This document shows positions 19,504 to 31,613 of a stretch of 64,000 bases of DNA, piece by piece (position 1 is the first letter of the stretch; the number at the start of each line of letters is the position of its first letter). Made by a program: the position numbers and the translations under genes. The DNA is from Cryptomeria japonica. Lineage: Eukaryota; Streptophyta; Pinopsida; Cupressales; Cupressaceae. Under the pieces are notes generated by a model, which saw nothing but the letters and a program-made list of their open reading frames with translations, was not told the origin of the DNA and did not search any database. The stretch lies in contig NC_081413.1 of assembly GCF_030272615.1 (NCBI RefSeq), positions 163,775,080 through 163,839,079 on the forward strand, read 5' to 3'.

Positions 19504-21018
19504 TTGACACATCTCCTTAAGAAGACCAACATCAATTTTCCATTCACCTACAACAAGAAGGAATCATCTCCTTCTACTTCCTCACAGTCTAAAAGAAAAG
19601 GGCAAGCATTTGTGGCTAAAGCAAGTTCTTCACAACAGTGGATACTTAACTCAGGTGCCTCTTATCACATGGGTTCTAGAAAGGAGAAGTTTTCTTCATT
19701 GGAGCCATCAAAGGTACCTCACATTTACATCGGTGATGATACCCAAGTTGAGGTTGAAGTGAAAGGTTCAGTTGACATGGATGATGGAACATTTGAGAAT
19801 TTTTTTTATGTTCCTAACTTGTTTACCAACCTTCTCTCTATCTACCAAATCACTCACTATGGGAATGGGAAAAAGTTTGAGTTTACACTTGATTTAGTTG
19901 TGGTAAAGAAACTTGATAATGATGCCTTGGTAGTAGTGGAACAAGTCAATGACAACTCAAGGCTTTATTCATTCTCCCACTTTGTGCCAAGTTCTCCTTC
20001 TAGGGCCTTGCTTACTCATTCAAATTTAGAAAGTAAGCTATGGCATGAGCAGTTTGGTCACCTCAACTATTGCTATCTTCAGTAGTTCAGCACTAAAGAC
20101 ATGGTCATAGGTCTACCTTGAATCATTTTTTTAAAGGGTGTATGTTTAGGATGTTCCATGGGAAAGCATCCCAAGGAGAAGTTTGATAAAAGGAAAGCTT
20201 GGAGATCTTTGGAAGTTCTTCAACTTGTTCACAATGATGTAGCAGGTCCATTTCTATCACCTTCATTTAGTAAGGCCCGCTATGTCCTCACCTTCATTGA
20301 TGACTACTCCCGCTTCACTTGGGTCTATTTTCTTATTCATAAGAGTGAAGTGTTTGAAAAATTTCTATACTTGAAGGCTCATGTGGAGAAGCAATCAAAG
20401 AAAGTGGTCAATATTCTTCACATAGATAATGAAAGGGAGTATGTGAACAAAAGACTTGAGAATTTTTGTACATTTAAGGAGATTGATCTTCAACATTCAG
20501 TTGCTTACACTCCACAGTAGAATGGAGTTGCAAAACGCAAGAATAGAACTCTCAAGGAAATGGCTAGTTGTATGATACTTGCACGTTCTTTTGATGTTGC
20601 CTTTTGGATAGAGGCTATCAACTGTGCTACACACATAAAAAATTGGGTTCCTCACAAAGATTTTACATGTATTACTCCTTTTGAGGCTTGGGTTGGTAGG
20701 AAACTGATTGTGAGACATTTTAGAGTCTTTGGGTGTCCAGCATGGGCTTGCATTCCTCCACAGAAATACAAGGCATTGGAACATCAAAGTAGGCCTTCTA
20801 TTTTTGTTGGATATCCCAAGGGTGTTAACGTATATCGATTGATGGATCAAAAAACACATGAGGTGTTTATTGAGAGGAGTGTTCATTTTGAGGAAATCTC
20901 TCCTAGCTTAGCCTCCCTTCCTCCTCTAACTTCCTCCATTGTGGATAGTGATGAGAGTGATTCAAATGATGAGACTCCTTCAAATCCAATTCATAGGGTT
21001 ACACCTCAATGGTGTCCA
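19504..21018 (+). pseudogene. Protease and integrase of B
   Basis: Protease: SQQWILNSGASYHM, where the catalytic Asp of the usual DSGAS is Asn (AAC at 19648-19650), then FYVPNLFTNLLS. GAG-pre-integrase: KLWHEQFGHLNY (20038-20073). After a TAG, integrase: GKHPKEKFDKRKAWRS, HNDVAGPF (first Asp present), FIDDYSRFTWVYF, HIDNEREY (second Asp present), TPQ-stop-NGVAKRKNRTL where the stop is TAG 20518-20520 and the catalytic Glu is Lys (20533-20535), and FEAWVGRKLIVRHFRVFGCP. The frame runs into S3 at 21019. The Lys is shared with A. Confidence 0.9.
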
Positions 21019-21429
21019 TGTAATGCTCCGCCAGGAAACCCCAAAGGGTTTAAGTTAAAAACACTCAAATGGAGTGTAAATATATATATATATTTATAAT
21101 AATAGGATTTAATAATAATAATAAGAGTGTTAATAATAGGACACAACATTAAGATACATTGGAGTTACCTAACGCTTAGATAACACAGCGGAAGACTAAA
21201 CGAATCCAAGGAGATTCCCAACATGATTACGTAACCTTACACCTAACTTGACTTGCGACATTTGATCCATTTAAGCTGGATATCTTAATTACAAGTTAAT
21301 ACTTAAGACATGGATATGATATGTTCGATGAATTGACATTTTAGAATTTAGGAAGCGTTCATCTATTATGATTGGAGATGAGGCTAACATGAGGATATTT
21401 ACTCAATGTATTTTAAACGTAGGCAACTT

Positions 21430-22090
21430 AAGAATTCACCCATTAAGGTTTAAGTATGGTTAACTTGGTGAGTCCATCCATTTTTGATACAATGAAACTA
21501 ATATAACAAAGTTCGTTCATTTAGGTTTAAAAGTAACCAACCAAATGAGATCATCCTTTATAGTTAAAATATGGCTATTAAGTTGAAATTTATTCATTAG
21601 GGATTAAAATGTAAACAATAAAATGAGGTTCCTTCATTTGGGTTTAAACATAACCAACTAATAAGTCGTAGTTCATTTATAGAGGATAAAATGTAAATAG
21701 TCTATGAAGATCATCCATTAGGGTTAAGATATAGGTAACTTAATGAGTTCACTCATTTTAGTTAAAATAAAGTTAATATGAAGAAATACATTTGCTATGA
21801 TTAAGATATAAACAACTGAATGAGTTCTCCTGTTTTAGTTCAAATATAGCTATTATGATGATGTTCATTTATTATGGTTAACATGTGGATAACCAATTGA
21901 GTTCATACAATTATAAGACTAATTTGGTGAGGATTATTTGTTTAGAATAAAACGTAAATAACTAAATGAATTCCTCCAATTTAGTGAAATATAGCCAACA
22001 TGACGATGTTCATTTACTAAGATAAAAAGGTAAATACCCAAATGAGGTTCTTCCATTAGATTTCAATTTAGGTATTATGATAGTTAATCC
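21430..22090. repeat. Degenerate tandem array in S3
   Basis: About eight to nine units of roughly 75-80 bp. Each has two related halves: a TTCATTTA-like phrase then (G)GTTAAAATATA, and AACTAAATGAGTTC. Units are strongly diverged, so the period is an estimate by eye. Confidence 0.65.
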
Positions 22091-23266
22091 AATATTTGTT
22101 ATCCATTCATTACATTCAAATTATAAGCTTTATGACAAGTTAATCCATTAATTGTACCTAGCAAGTTTCTTTGCATGCTTACTTCCTTTCATTAACATTA
22201 ACAAATTACTTTCCATAATCATATTTACAATCTTTTATGACCCTAAATACTACAATTTACAAGATGATTATATTCATGCATTTGAAAATTAACTTCATTA
22301 AATCTCCATTATACAATTACAAAATGCATCCATACATGCTAGCACTACGAATAAAACGAGTGGAACAAAAGCATCGCATAACACATATATGATGTTGGAG
22401 TTCACCCCTAAAGGGATACATCTCTGGGTTTGCTCAACTGCAAGACCCCTCTAGCATTTAATATAGTTACGATTACATAAGGTTAATGTTATTTACATCT
22501 CTGCTATTTAGGCGAACACAACCACTATGCAATGACCACTTTGGTCAATAAATACATAAATTTGATCTTGCCATATTTCCTTTTGTCTATGTCACAAAAC
22601 CGAAGGAGGGCGTAACTAAACCATTTATTTTTTTCTAATGAGGTTATCATTAACTTATCCATGTTCAAATCGATGCATTATTAATTTTCTGATATTTCAA
22701 TAGCATATCATTTGAGTTTTCAGAATGACCAATGTTAAATATCCCATTTTCCATTTACTCCTATACTTCAGTAATCCCTTTCTAAATTTCCCATATGTCC
22801 TATAACATCTAAATCCAAAAATAATATGCACTTTGGATAATATATAAATTTAAACATCTTCAAATAATCAATATGATTTATTTCATAAATCTCTGATAAA
22901 ATCGAGTTATTCTATCTATTCCTAAAAGAGTCTTCCCTCATTTAAACAGGTTCCCAACTTCAATATTAATCATTATATAATTATTAGCCCCTGGATAATA
23001 AAATATAATCAATTAATAATTTGACAATACACGATTTTCATTTAATTATATATATATATATAAACGAAATGAATAAAATCATAGATTTCAAAACTTAATA
23101 TTAAATAGTATATGTTTATTAACCCTTGTTAATAAACTATATAATAATAATATTTAATCACTAAAAAAAATATGAACTTTTTTTTTTAAACAAAAATTAC
23201 TTTATGCAAAAATGTTTGTTTTAATTTCAAAAAAAAAAATTAAAAACTTTTTAATAAAAGAAAACA

Positions 23267-23526
23267 CGGGGGATTCATTGCGGGGCCCACCTCCCTTCAC
23301 GGGAGAGGCCCGTAACTCCCCCCTACGGCCATCGTGGTGCTGTTCACTGCGGCCACCGCGGGCGGCCACTGCGGCGTAGCTCCCTGTGGTCGCAGGCCCT
23401 TGCAGCCCCTTGTAGGCATAGGCCCTTGCGGCCCGTTGCGGGCGTAGGTCGCTGTGTACCTACGGGGAAGGAGGGGAAGGGGGTGGTGGCACGAGCCGAG
23501 CTTTGGCTCCTCCGTCGTCAAACCCT
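23267..23526. other. GC-rich island in S3
   Basis: About 260 bp rich in GGCC, GCGG and CGG words, inside sequence near 25-30% GC. The minus strand has an open frame of 74 codons, but it is of low complexity and without a motif. On that strand TATATATTTATTGGG lies just upstream (23537-23551), so a promoter-associated CpG island is conceivable. Confidence 0.5.
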
Positions 23527-25270
23527 AACCCAATAAATATATATTTTTCTTTTAATTTCATTTCCCCCCATTTTTTTTATAAAATAAACCCTTAGATTTT
23601 ATTTAAAATCAAAACCTAAAATATAAACTAAAATAAACTCCAACAAAAAAAATCCAAATCTCATTCACAACCACAGTCATATTTTTTTTTGTTTTTTTCC
23701 AGAATGTTAAAACAATAAAATGGGGAAAATTTTCTCAACAAGCTCATGATTCTCCAATACACATATGGATAAAATTCCATCTGTCTATATTTTTTGTTAA
23801 ACAATCTTGATCCAAGAAACAAATCAATATACTCAAACTAAAAAATTAAATCTTAAGAGCATTCATGGATATTTTAAAACCAACATTTCATGAAGAACAA
23901 CCAAATACCATTTTTTCGATTTAGCAAAGAACAAAAGAGAAAACCGGAATCCTACCTTTTTAGCATTCCTGGTAAGATTCGAAGAAGAGCCCCCAATCCT
24001 GCAGCTGTAGAAATCCATCCTTCCAAAATTCCCCCAATCTCCATCCCCATATTTTTCTTTTTTTCAAAAATTCAACCACACCTGACAATATTTTTCAACC
24101 TAGGTTAAATGGGAACCAATTTTGACCTAATTTCTAATTTTGAAATTTAGGCCCTTTTAAAATAAAAAGAAACAATAATTCTTTTCAACTATTAAATTAA
24201 TTTAACTTTATTTTCTAATTAATATACTTCTCTCTTATTTAATCTTAATTTTAATTTCTCAATATTAATTAAGCCTACATTTATATTTCGAACTATTGAC
24301 AAGGGTAAAGTATTTAAATTAAATTAATTTCCAAAATCAATCTTTTACACTATATCAAACTTTACAAATTAAAAATGATTTTCTTTAAATAATAAAATTT
24401 ACCCTTTCTTTTTCCAAAATGCAAAAGTGGTTAAATTAATTATATTTCAAATAACTTTAAATATTTCCCTTTTTTTTTAAAAATGCATAAACTAATTAAA
24501 TTCATTATTTAAAACTAACAATTAAATTAAATTCGCTATAACATAAATAAAGCGATTCTTTTAATTAATGATTAATCACCTAAAAGAAACCTATTTATTT
24601 TGATTTCTCAACTACTAATGCGTAAATGAACACATTAATTCAAATTACATACTTAAGCTTGCTACAAATATAAATAAAGTGATCTCTTAAATTAACGATT
24701 AATCATATTAAAGAAAACTATCTATTTTAAATTTCTCAATTACTAATGCGTACATCCACACATTAATTGGAATTCAATACTTAGGATAACATACTCCATT
24801 TACCACATGCAAGGCACACAAACCAAGAAAGTCCACCAATCACATGACATGCAACCCAAATGACAAAGGAACCCTACGGACCACACACGACGCTCACCTG
24901 ATAATGGCTAAGGCAAGACAAGAGTTTTATGACCTCCTAATCCAAATCCTAAGGTTGAAGGAGGTATACTCAACCCTGCGAATCCCAATGGAGATGAACC
25001 TCACACCTAGGCGGTATAGTACCTGCAATCTCCTACACCCATGAGTTACACAAGCATACATATCTATACATATTCAATGAAGGCGTTAGCTCGAGATTTA
25101 TAACAAGAATTAGGGAACAATTACATTTATAATAGGTATGAACAATATTCATATAGTGTAATCTACAACATTACATAATGGTAAATCCACCATTCAAGAA
25201 TGCCACATAGCAAGTCAACCAAGGTCAAACGGGTTTTACAAGGCTGAGTAGGGTAGGGCATTAGAGTCCA

Positions 25271-26885
25271 CTTGCAGTTGATGAGCCTCATTCTCCACCT
25301 CTACCTAGACCTTGTTGGGCTCGATAGACACTTGAGTTAGCAGGTTCTCTTGTTGGGGATCCTTCATATACACGGAGGACTCAACCACAACATTATGACC
25401 TTCCACATGCATACATTGCTATCGCTTCCAATCTACAGACATTTCAGGAAGCATCAGGGGTTCCTAAGTGGGACCAAGCTACGGAGGAAGAGTATAGTTC
25501 CTTGATGAGGAACAACATGTATGGAAGTTAGCCCCTCTCCCTAAGGCAAGAAAGATAGTTTCATGTAAGTAGATATATCAAACCAAGTTTTCAATGGATG
25601 GTAGTGTGGATAAGTATAAGGCTCAACTTGTTGCAAAAGGTTTCTCACAAGTTACAGGTGTTGACTATACTAAGACCTTTGCACCCATAGCCAAGATGAA
25701 CTCCATTCACTTGACACTTGCTATTGTTGTAGCTCATGGTTGGGTTGTACATCAGATGGATGTGAAGAGTGCCTTTCTTCATGGGGATCTTGATGAAGAG
25801 ATATATGGAGCAGCCATAGGTTTTCATCCAAGATTCTTCATTGGTTTGCAGACTAAGGAAATCTCTCTATGATCTTAAGCAGTCCCCTAGGGCTTGGTAC
25901 ACCAAGATGGATTCCGTTCTTCTCTCAATAGGGTTCACTAGGTGTCATTCTGATCTGAATGTCTATATTTTATGATAGGATGACTCACACTTGATACTTT
26001 TGCTCTATGTTGATGATTTTATCATTATAGGGAGCACCACATCCATCATTAGCAGTGTCAAATCTGCTTTGCATGACAGATTTATTGTGACTAACTTGGG
26101 TCATTTGCACTACTTTCTTAGGATAGAGATTTCACAGTCACCTTCGGGGATTACACTTTCTCAGCCCAAGTATGCTCTTGATCTACTTGCATGCTTTCAT
26201 ATGGCTGATTGTAAACCTACATCGACTCCCTTTCTTTCAAGAGTCAAGCTTGAGGCTAAGTGCTCTTCTCCACTAGTTGATGCCACGTTGTATCATTAGC
26301 TTGTGGGAAGTCTCATTTAATTGACTCACACACAAGAACCACATGAGCTTTATTGGAAAGCCACCAAATGCATCCTACACTACATCCAAGGTACATATCA
26401 TTATGGGATTCACTATGTAGTAGGCACATGACTTCGCTTGGTTGGATACACAGACTCCGATTGGACTGGCAATCTTGATGATCATAAGTCTATTTCTGGT
26501 TACAGCTTCCACCTTGGTTTGGGCCCCATTTGTTGGTAGAGAAAGAAGAAGCATGCTATTGCTCCCTCTTTGATTGAGTCTAAGTATCAAGGGGCTATTA
26601 ACACAATGACTAAGACTATCTAGCTTCAACATATTCTCACATAGTTTGGGTTCTCCACTCCACGACCAACAATTCTACATTGTGACAATCAGAGTGCTAT
26701 TTTAATCTCAGAGAGCCCAATTCAACATCAATAGACCAAACACATTGAGATTCATATGCACTACATCCGAGAGTTGATTCAAGAGCAGGTCACTGATTTA
26801 TAGTATTGTCCTACAGTGGAGCAGGTTGCAGACATATTCACCAAACCCATCACTGAGAGTAAGTTCCAGTAGTTGTAAGATCTCT
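25271..26885 (+). pseudogene. Reverse transcriptase and RNase H of B
   Basis: Resumes after S3 with PHSPPLPRPCWARQT, EEEYSSLMRNN, then KYKAQLVAKGFSQVTGVDYTKTFAP (25615 on), HQMDVKSAFLHGDLDEE, a frameshift near 25870, KSLYDLKQSPRAWYTK, LLYVDDFIIIGS with intact YVDD (26006-26017), LGHLHYFLRIEIS, then RNase H: YTDSDWTGNLDDHKS, DNQSAI, KHIEIHMHYIREL, IFTKPITESKF. ESKYQ stands where family members have EAEY. Several TAG/TAA replace Gln. Copies element RNA to DNA in family members; dead here. Confidence 0.9.
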
Positions 26886-27194
26886 TGGGGGTGCGGGATG
26901 TTTCATTAGGGGGGGTCAGCTAACTTCTCCTTCCTCTCTTATGGGGGGGAATGTTTCCTCTTTGAGGTTTTGTCCTTCTTCTTTGAGAGTCTTTTGTACA
27001 TTTATCTCTCTTTTGGGGAGGGGAGTTTTTTCCCACTGGGGTTTCTCCCTTTCTCCATTTGTGAGATATTGCATTGCATAGGTTTTCTTGCATTTGCATA
27101 ATATACATGAGTACCTATCATGGTCTAGTATCCAGGACCCATCTTGCATTGTTGACTTGAGTCTTTATTCCCCTAAGTTGCACTTAAGGGGGGG
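26886..27194 (+). other. 3' region of B ending in polypurine tract
   Basis: No gene. It ends CTTAAGGGGGGG (27183-27194) against the LTR. The matching region of A is 8762-9030. Confidence 0.75.
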
Positions 27195-27645
27195 TGTTGG
27201 TGTAATTATTTATTCGTATAAGATATAATTACACTTTACTTAAGTTAACTTAGGATAATGCATATTATCATAGTTTGGATATGATTCACTTAGAGAAGTG
27301 TACACATAGGGATGTATCTTGTAAGAGAAATTCCACCTTTTGTGGTCTATCATGCTATTACATTCTACATTTGGTGGGTGATCCACCTCATGTGGAATAT
27401 TATATTATTTCTCCTACCTACCTCTTCTTTTTCTTACCTACTCTTGTTTCTCATTGAACCACATGTCATGATTGTGTGCTCACATATCCATTTGGCCTTG
27501 CCTATATATGCGGTCCTATATTCATTGTATTCGTTAATCTAGTTGATCATTTGTATATTGATGAGAATATAGTTTGTTCTTGTCATAATATTGTCTCTCT
27601 TTTATGTGCTTTTCATTGTGCCCTTGATCTTGGCAAAATCTCACA
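27195..27645 (+). repeat. 3' LTR of B
   Basis: 451 bp, TGTTGGTGTAATT...AAATCTCACA. Same family as the A LTRs. Confidence 0.93.
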
Positions 27646-29255
27646 GTAAATTTATGTAAGTAAATTGAAAATTAAAATTGTAAATGGAAATTTAAATTTG
27701 AAAATGGATAAATAATTATATCTAAGAACACAAATCAGAAATAAGGGTGTAAGGAGCCAAGTTCACCAATACATAATGATGAAAATTAGGGTTTCCACCA
27801 TTAGATATAGTAAAACCATTAATTTTACTTAATACACCATTACATTAAGGAGGAGAGGAATTTAATTGATATAACCTCTCTAGGATAATGATTTTGTTCA
27901 AATTCCAAGCCTCTTGAATGAGGCTCTTTCCTCCTTGGATTTTAATTGAATTGAATTTGTTGAAAATGCTGAAATTAGGGTAAATGTATGGATATTGAAG
28001 AGATTGGGCATGAACAGTGAGCTAAAATTGTTGCATAGTGCCAAAAACCTAGATTTGGTCAAAGAAATATGATTTAGATATGCTCTTTGAAATTTGGCCT
28101 AAATTGTTGGGATCGTGGTGGTGGTCGCCATGGCCCTGCTAATTTTTTGTCATCCAAATGGGAACCTATTCATCTCTGTGAATCATGTCTTTCCTCTAAA
28201 ACATAGCTTTGTACTTGTTCCTACACACAATAAAAGAGTGGAAATTTGTTGGTAATAGAGGTTTTCCTAAGTCAAACCCCAGTTTAGGAATTAACCTTGA
28301 ATGAATAAATGTAAATACTAAAATAAATAATGGAAAGGTATACCTCATATTTGTAATTGTTTGTGATGATTATTTTCTTCTCTGAATGTAATCACATATG
28401 TTGTATGAAATGGCATGGATATGAAAAAACCCTAATCACACACACATGCTTGCATATGAATGACTTGATTTTTGCTCCATAATAGTTGAATGAAGAATAT
28501 GCAGCCTTGAAGATCTCTAAAAATACTTGATGATGAATGATTCACAAATGGAAGGAATTGATTTCTTGGAGTCTTAGATTAGATAGAATGGATAGATTAT
28601 ATTAGGTTGATCAAATATTTTTATATAGGGGTATCTAGCTCAATTACTGATTAGGCCGACCTCTAACGATCATGTAGAGCCATGGAGATGAATTCCCACC
28701 AGAGAGATAGAACCCCTGCCCTATTTCAAAATTGGACCCTACTAAGAGGGACCATGGTATCATGTGCCATGGTCCTTCTCAGAAAGGGACCAAAATGAAG
28801 CCCCAAGGATAAGGGTACACCATTAGGGAATCCATTTGTGGGTGTTCATGACATAGTAACTAGAGATTGGGCACAAAACAGAAAACCGTTATTCCCGATC
28901 AATTTCCCCCTTTTCACTGTGTGCATTAATAGGTACAGGGTTATGTTTCAGAGGAGCAATGAGATTTGTAGAGACAAATAAATTCCCTTTTGGACAACAA
29001 AAATTTCAGAGCACCAAGGTGACCACCACCACAGTCTTGACAATTTAGGCCAAATTTCTGGGAATAGATCCAAACCTTCATCTACTACTCAGATCTAGGT
29101 TTTTGTCTCCAATTGATGACTATGGATTACTATTTATGCATAATTGCTTCAATAATCTGCCATTTACCCTAATTTCAGCATCTTCAATTAATTCAATTTA
29201 AAGGGAAATAAGAACTCCATCTAGGAAGCTGAGAATCTGATCACAATCTAGATCT
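27646..29255 (-). repeat. Element F leader and LTR, plus an inverted related LTR
   Basis: 27646-27756 resembles the leader next to the C LTR, with GTTCACCAA at 27755-27763 just inside. From 27757 the sequence aligns with the C LTR (compare 48141 on): GAGGAGAGGAA, ACCTAGATTTGG and a GTGGTGG/GTGGTAGG block. So 27757 to about 28860 is an F LTR on the minus strand. 28931-29255, continued at 35126-35250, is a diverged copy of 27765-28207 in the opposite orientation. No gene is supported. H inserted at 29255/29256. Confidence 0.6.
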
Positions 29256-30478
29256 TGTTGGGAATATGCTCGATTTGGTTAAGTGTTGTCATCGATGTCA
29301 AAACTATATCCCAGTTGGTGACTATCTCGGTTGGACCTATCTTGGTTAGTCTTGGTGATCATCTTGGTTTTGGCTATGATCCTAATCTGGTATGATCAGA
29401 TTTCTGGAACCAGTTTTGGATCCTTACTTTGGATGGTTATATGTTTTCTATATTTTGTTGGTTCATGATTTGGTGCTTTAGCTGTTATCGCTTTTGGTAT
29501 TTACCAGTATTGGCTAGCTTCTAGCTTTCCCAGTTAACTTTACCAGTAAGAGATATTTGGTGTTTTGGTTAGACAATCTTGGTCCGGCTTATGGAATCGG
29601 TTTGGATCATGTTGAAGGTGCTTCTTGATCATATTTTGAGTGTTTAGTGACTTTGTATTGGTTGGTGTGCTATTCTGGTGGTCCTATTTGGATCCAGTTA
29701 GACTTTTTCTGCTACTTCACTAAGGGTTTCTATTGGATGGTGAAGCGTGTTGGATTTTGGTCTTAGCGAAATTTATGATGGATGGAATTGTTTTGTTACT
29801 TTATTTGGGTCCATGCTATCTAATGTAAATCATAATATTGGTCCAGTGATACCGTGTAATGTAATTTTTGTTATTATGGGTTTATGGGTTTAGAGTTTAG
29901 CTGACCTTGTCAATAAGGTTGATGATCTGTATTTATAGGTGACTTATTCATGTAATTTGGATATCTATGGGATGGATGGTTATGTCTACATTATCAGAGG
30001 AAGGTTTATGCATGAACAAGTGATATATCATTTGGTGAAGGTTTTTGTATTGTAGGGAAGACATTTGTGCTTAACCGAAACTGTATCAAGCATTAGGAGA
30101 TGCTACTTTCACAATCCATTCTTTCTAGATTGTAGTTTGATGTTTTGTAAGTCAGTGAGACTTATTTTTGTGATGAATAGTGTGCTCTAGGTTATTGGCC
30201 TTTCTGCAAGTACAAACCCCATTTTAATTGTTGGCAATACTACTACAGAGTATACATCTTATTGTGGGTAGGATTTCCCATTGTGGTTTTTCCCTTTATC
30301 AGGTTTTCCACATCAAATATTGGTGTTGTGTGTACTGAGCTTTCATGTTCTATTATTCATTGTGTTGGTTCCTTTGTCCTCTGGTTTAATGGTTTTGATA
30401 TGAATTAAGTTCTGATTTCTAATGGTAAACTAATTCACCCCCCCTCTCAGTTTACTCCTAGTATTAGATCCTCTAACA
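29256..30478 (+). repeat. 5' LTR of H
   Basis: TGTTGGGAATATG...CTCTAACA. The C-run/TCTCAG motif is at 30434-30450. The stretch around 30150-30330 is related to the L LTR (GTGCTCTAGGTTATTGGCC, GGTTTTTCCC). Confidence 0.95.
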
Positions 30479-30480
30479 AT

Positions 30481-30491
30481 TGGTATCAGAG
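30481..30491 (+). other. Primer binding site of H
   Basis: TGGTATCAGAG starts 2 bp after the LTR. It matches the initiator Met-tRNA primer site. Confidence 0.93.
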
Positions 30492-30533
30492 TGAGGTCCT
30501 CTCTGTAGAAGCTTAACCCATTGAAGAGATTCG

Positions 30534-31613
30534 ATGTCAACTGCATCTAATTCTACATTCAATCCCTATTGTAAGGAGAGTCCTAGATTTGATAGTACGA
30601 ATTACAAAATATGGAAGGAGTAAATGAAGATTCATCTTAGATGTCTTGGAGATGAAGTTTGGAAGATAGTGGAGAAAGGGTATATATCTCATGATCCTAA
30701 TTCTAGAACATAGGCACCTACTGATGAACATAAGAAGCCTGAAAATGATGTTAGAGCTAAAGAAGCATTGTTAATCGCCCTATCTAATGAAAATCTATTG
30801 AATGTCATAAAGTTGAAGAATGCAAAGATGATCTAGACAAAGCTTGAAACTCTTTATGAAGGTGACCAGGCTGTGAAAATTGTAAAACTTGAAGGTTTTC
30901 GGGTAAGGTATGAAACTTTGAAGATGGAAGAAGATGAGAAGATAAGTTCTTTCATGGAAAGAGTAAATGAGACTATTATGAGAATCAAATGTTGTAATAG
31001 ATTAGTTAGTGAGGATAAGATAGTGTCAAAGGTTCTGAGAGTTCTACTTTCGACCTATAAGATGAAGGCTACTGCAATCAATGAAATTCTGATAATGTAA
31101 AGTACCCTTGTTACTAGAGATACGCTGCTTGGGAAATTGACTGCTTTAGAGCTTGAGGAACTTGGAGATCAGAGTGCTACTAAAACTAAGACTACATTTA
31201 AAGCATTTGCCTCTGGTTAGCAAAAGATAGATTGGAAAGAGATGTATGCCAAAGATATGGAGGACATTAAAAGAGAAGAAAGAAAACTTGAAGAGAGGGA
31301 AGCCTTGATTTCTAGAAGAATTCCTAAAGGACCAGCTGGAAGTAAGTATGAAGGAAAAGTCCCTTTTAAATGTTTTTCATGTAATAAGATTGATCATTTT
31401 GCTTCTAGATGCCTTGAAAGACCTACTAGGAATCATGAAATATTTGTGAAGAGTTATAAGCCTAACCTAGAATATCAGAATAGACGTAGATTCAAAAGGA
31501 ATAAGGATAAATCAGGCTATTATGTTGGTGATGATGATTTTGGTATTATTGATGATGATGATGATGAACTTGTGAGTGAAACTAGTTATGGAGCTGCCTT
31601 CGGTAAGGGCTAG
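30534..31613 (+). pseudogene. Gag of H
   Basis: The ATG at 30534 follows the primer site by about 40 bp. SPRFDSTNYKIWKE is the DUF4219-like gag start. UBN2-type sequence follows (TKLETLYEGD, VNETIMRIKC, ALEELG), then ERKLEEREALISRRIP and the knuckle CFSCNKIDHFASRC (31369-31410), intact as CCHC. In-frame TAGs occur after IWKE (30621), at 30711 and 30834, and after NEILIM, ASG and FGKG. The first five look like Gln or Trp losses. The frame continues into protease. Particle protein of a Copia element. Confidence 0.87.

Larger units (their letters stand above)
21019..25265 (+). mobile_element. S3: 4.2 kb insertion with LTR-like ends in B pol
   Basis: Starts TGTAATGCTCCGCC and ends GGGTAGGGCATTAGA, a short imperfect terminal inverted repeat. 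It is flanked by perfect GTCCA duplications (21014-21018 and 25266-25270), and B coding sequence resumes after it. Interior: a degenerate tandem array (about 21430-22090), long AT-rich stretches, and a GC-rich island (23267-23526). No pol or gag motif in any frame, no internal second LTR seen. A very long solo LTR of a Gypsy lineage with TGTAATGCC...GGGCATTACA ends is the best guess. A LARD without detectable LTR pair, or another element type, is possible. Strand is arbitrary. Confidence 0.75.
8281..27645 (+). mobile_element. Element B: Ty1/Copia, carrying three later insertions and a nested sister element
   Basis: Its 5' LTR is split: 8281-8312 and 15171-15590, about 452 bp once A and one duplicate are removed. 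The 3' LTR is 27195-27645 (451 bp). A primer site follows at 15591 and a polypurine tract ends at 27194. The gene order gag, knuckle, protease, integrase, reverse transcriptase, RNase H is that of Copia. It has been interrupted by A, S2 and S3. No clean target duplication is visible (TTGAA before, GTAAA after), so the outer boundaries rest on LTR alignment. The copy is dead: stops throughout, lost gag ATG, protease Asp changed. Confidence 0.9.

Noticed and set aside
23297-23521. Gene in the GC island of S3
   Set aside because: The frame is only a by-product of GC richness and repeated GGCC/GCGG words. Kept as a compositional feature.
25594-25872. Independent intact gene in B
   Set aside because: It is just the N-terminal RT segment of B pol, ending at a frameshift near 25870.
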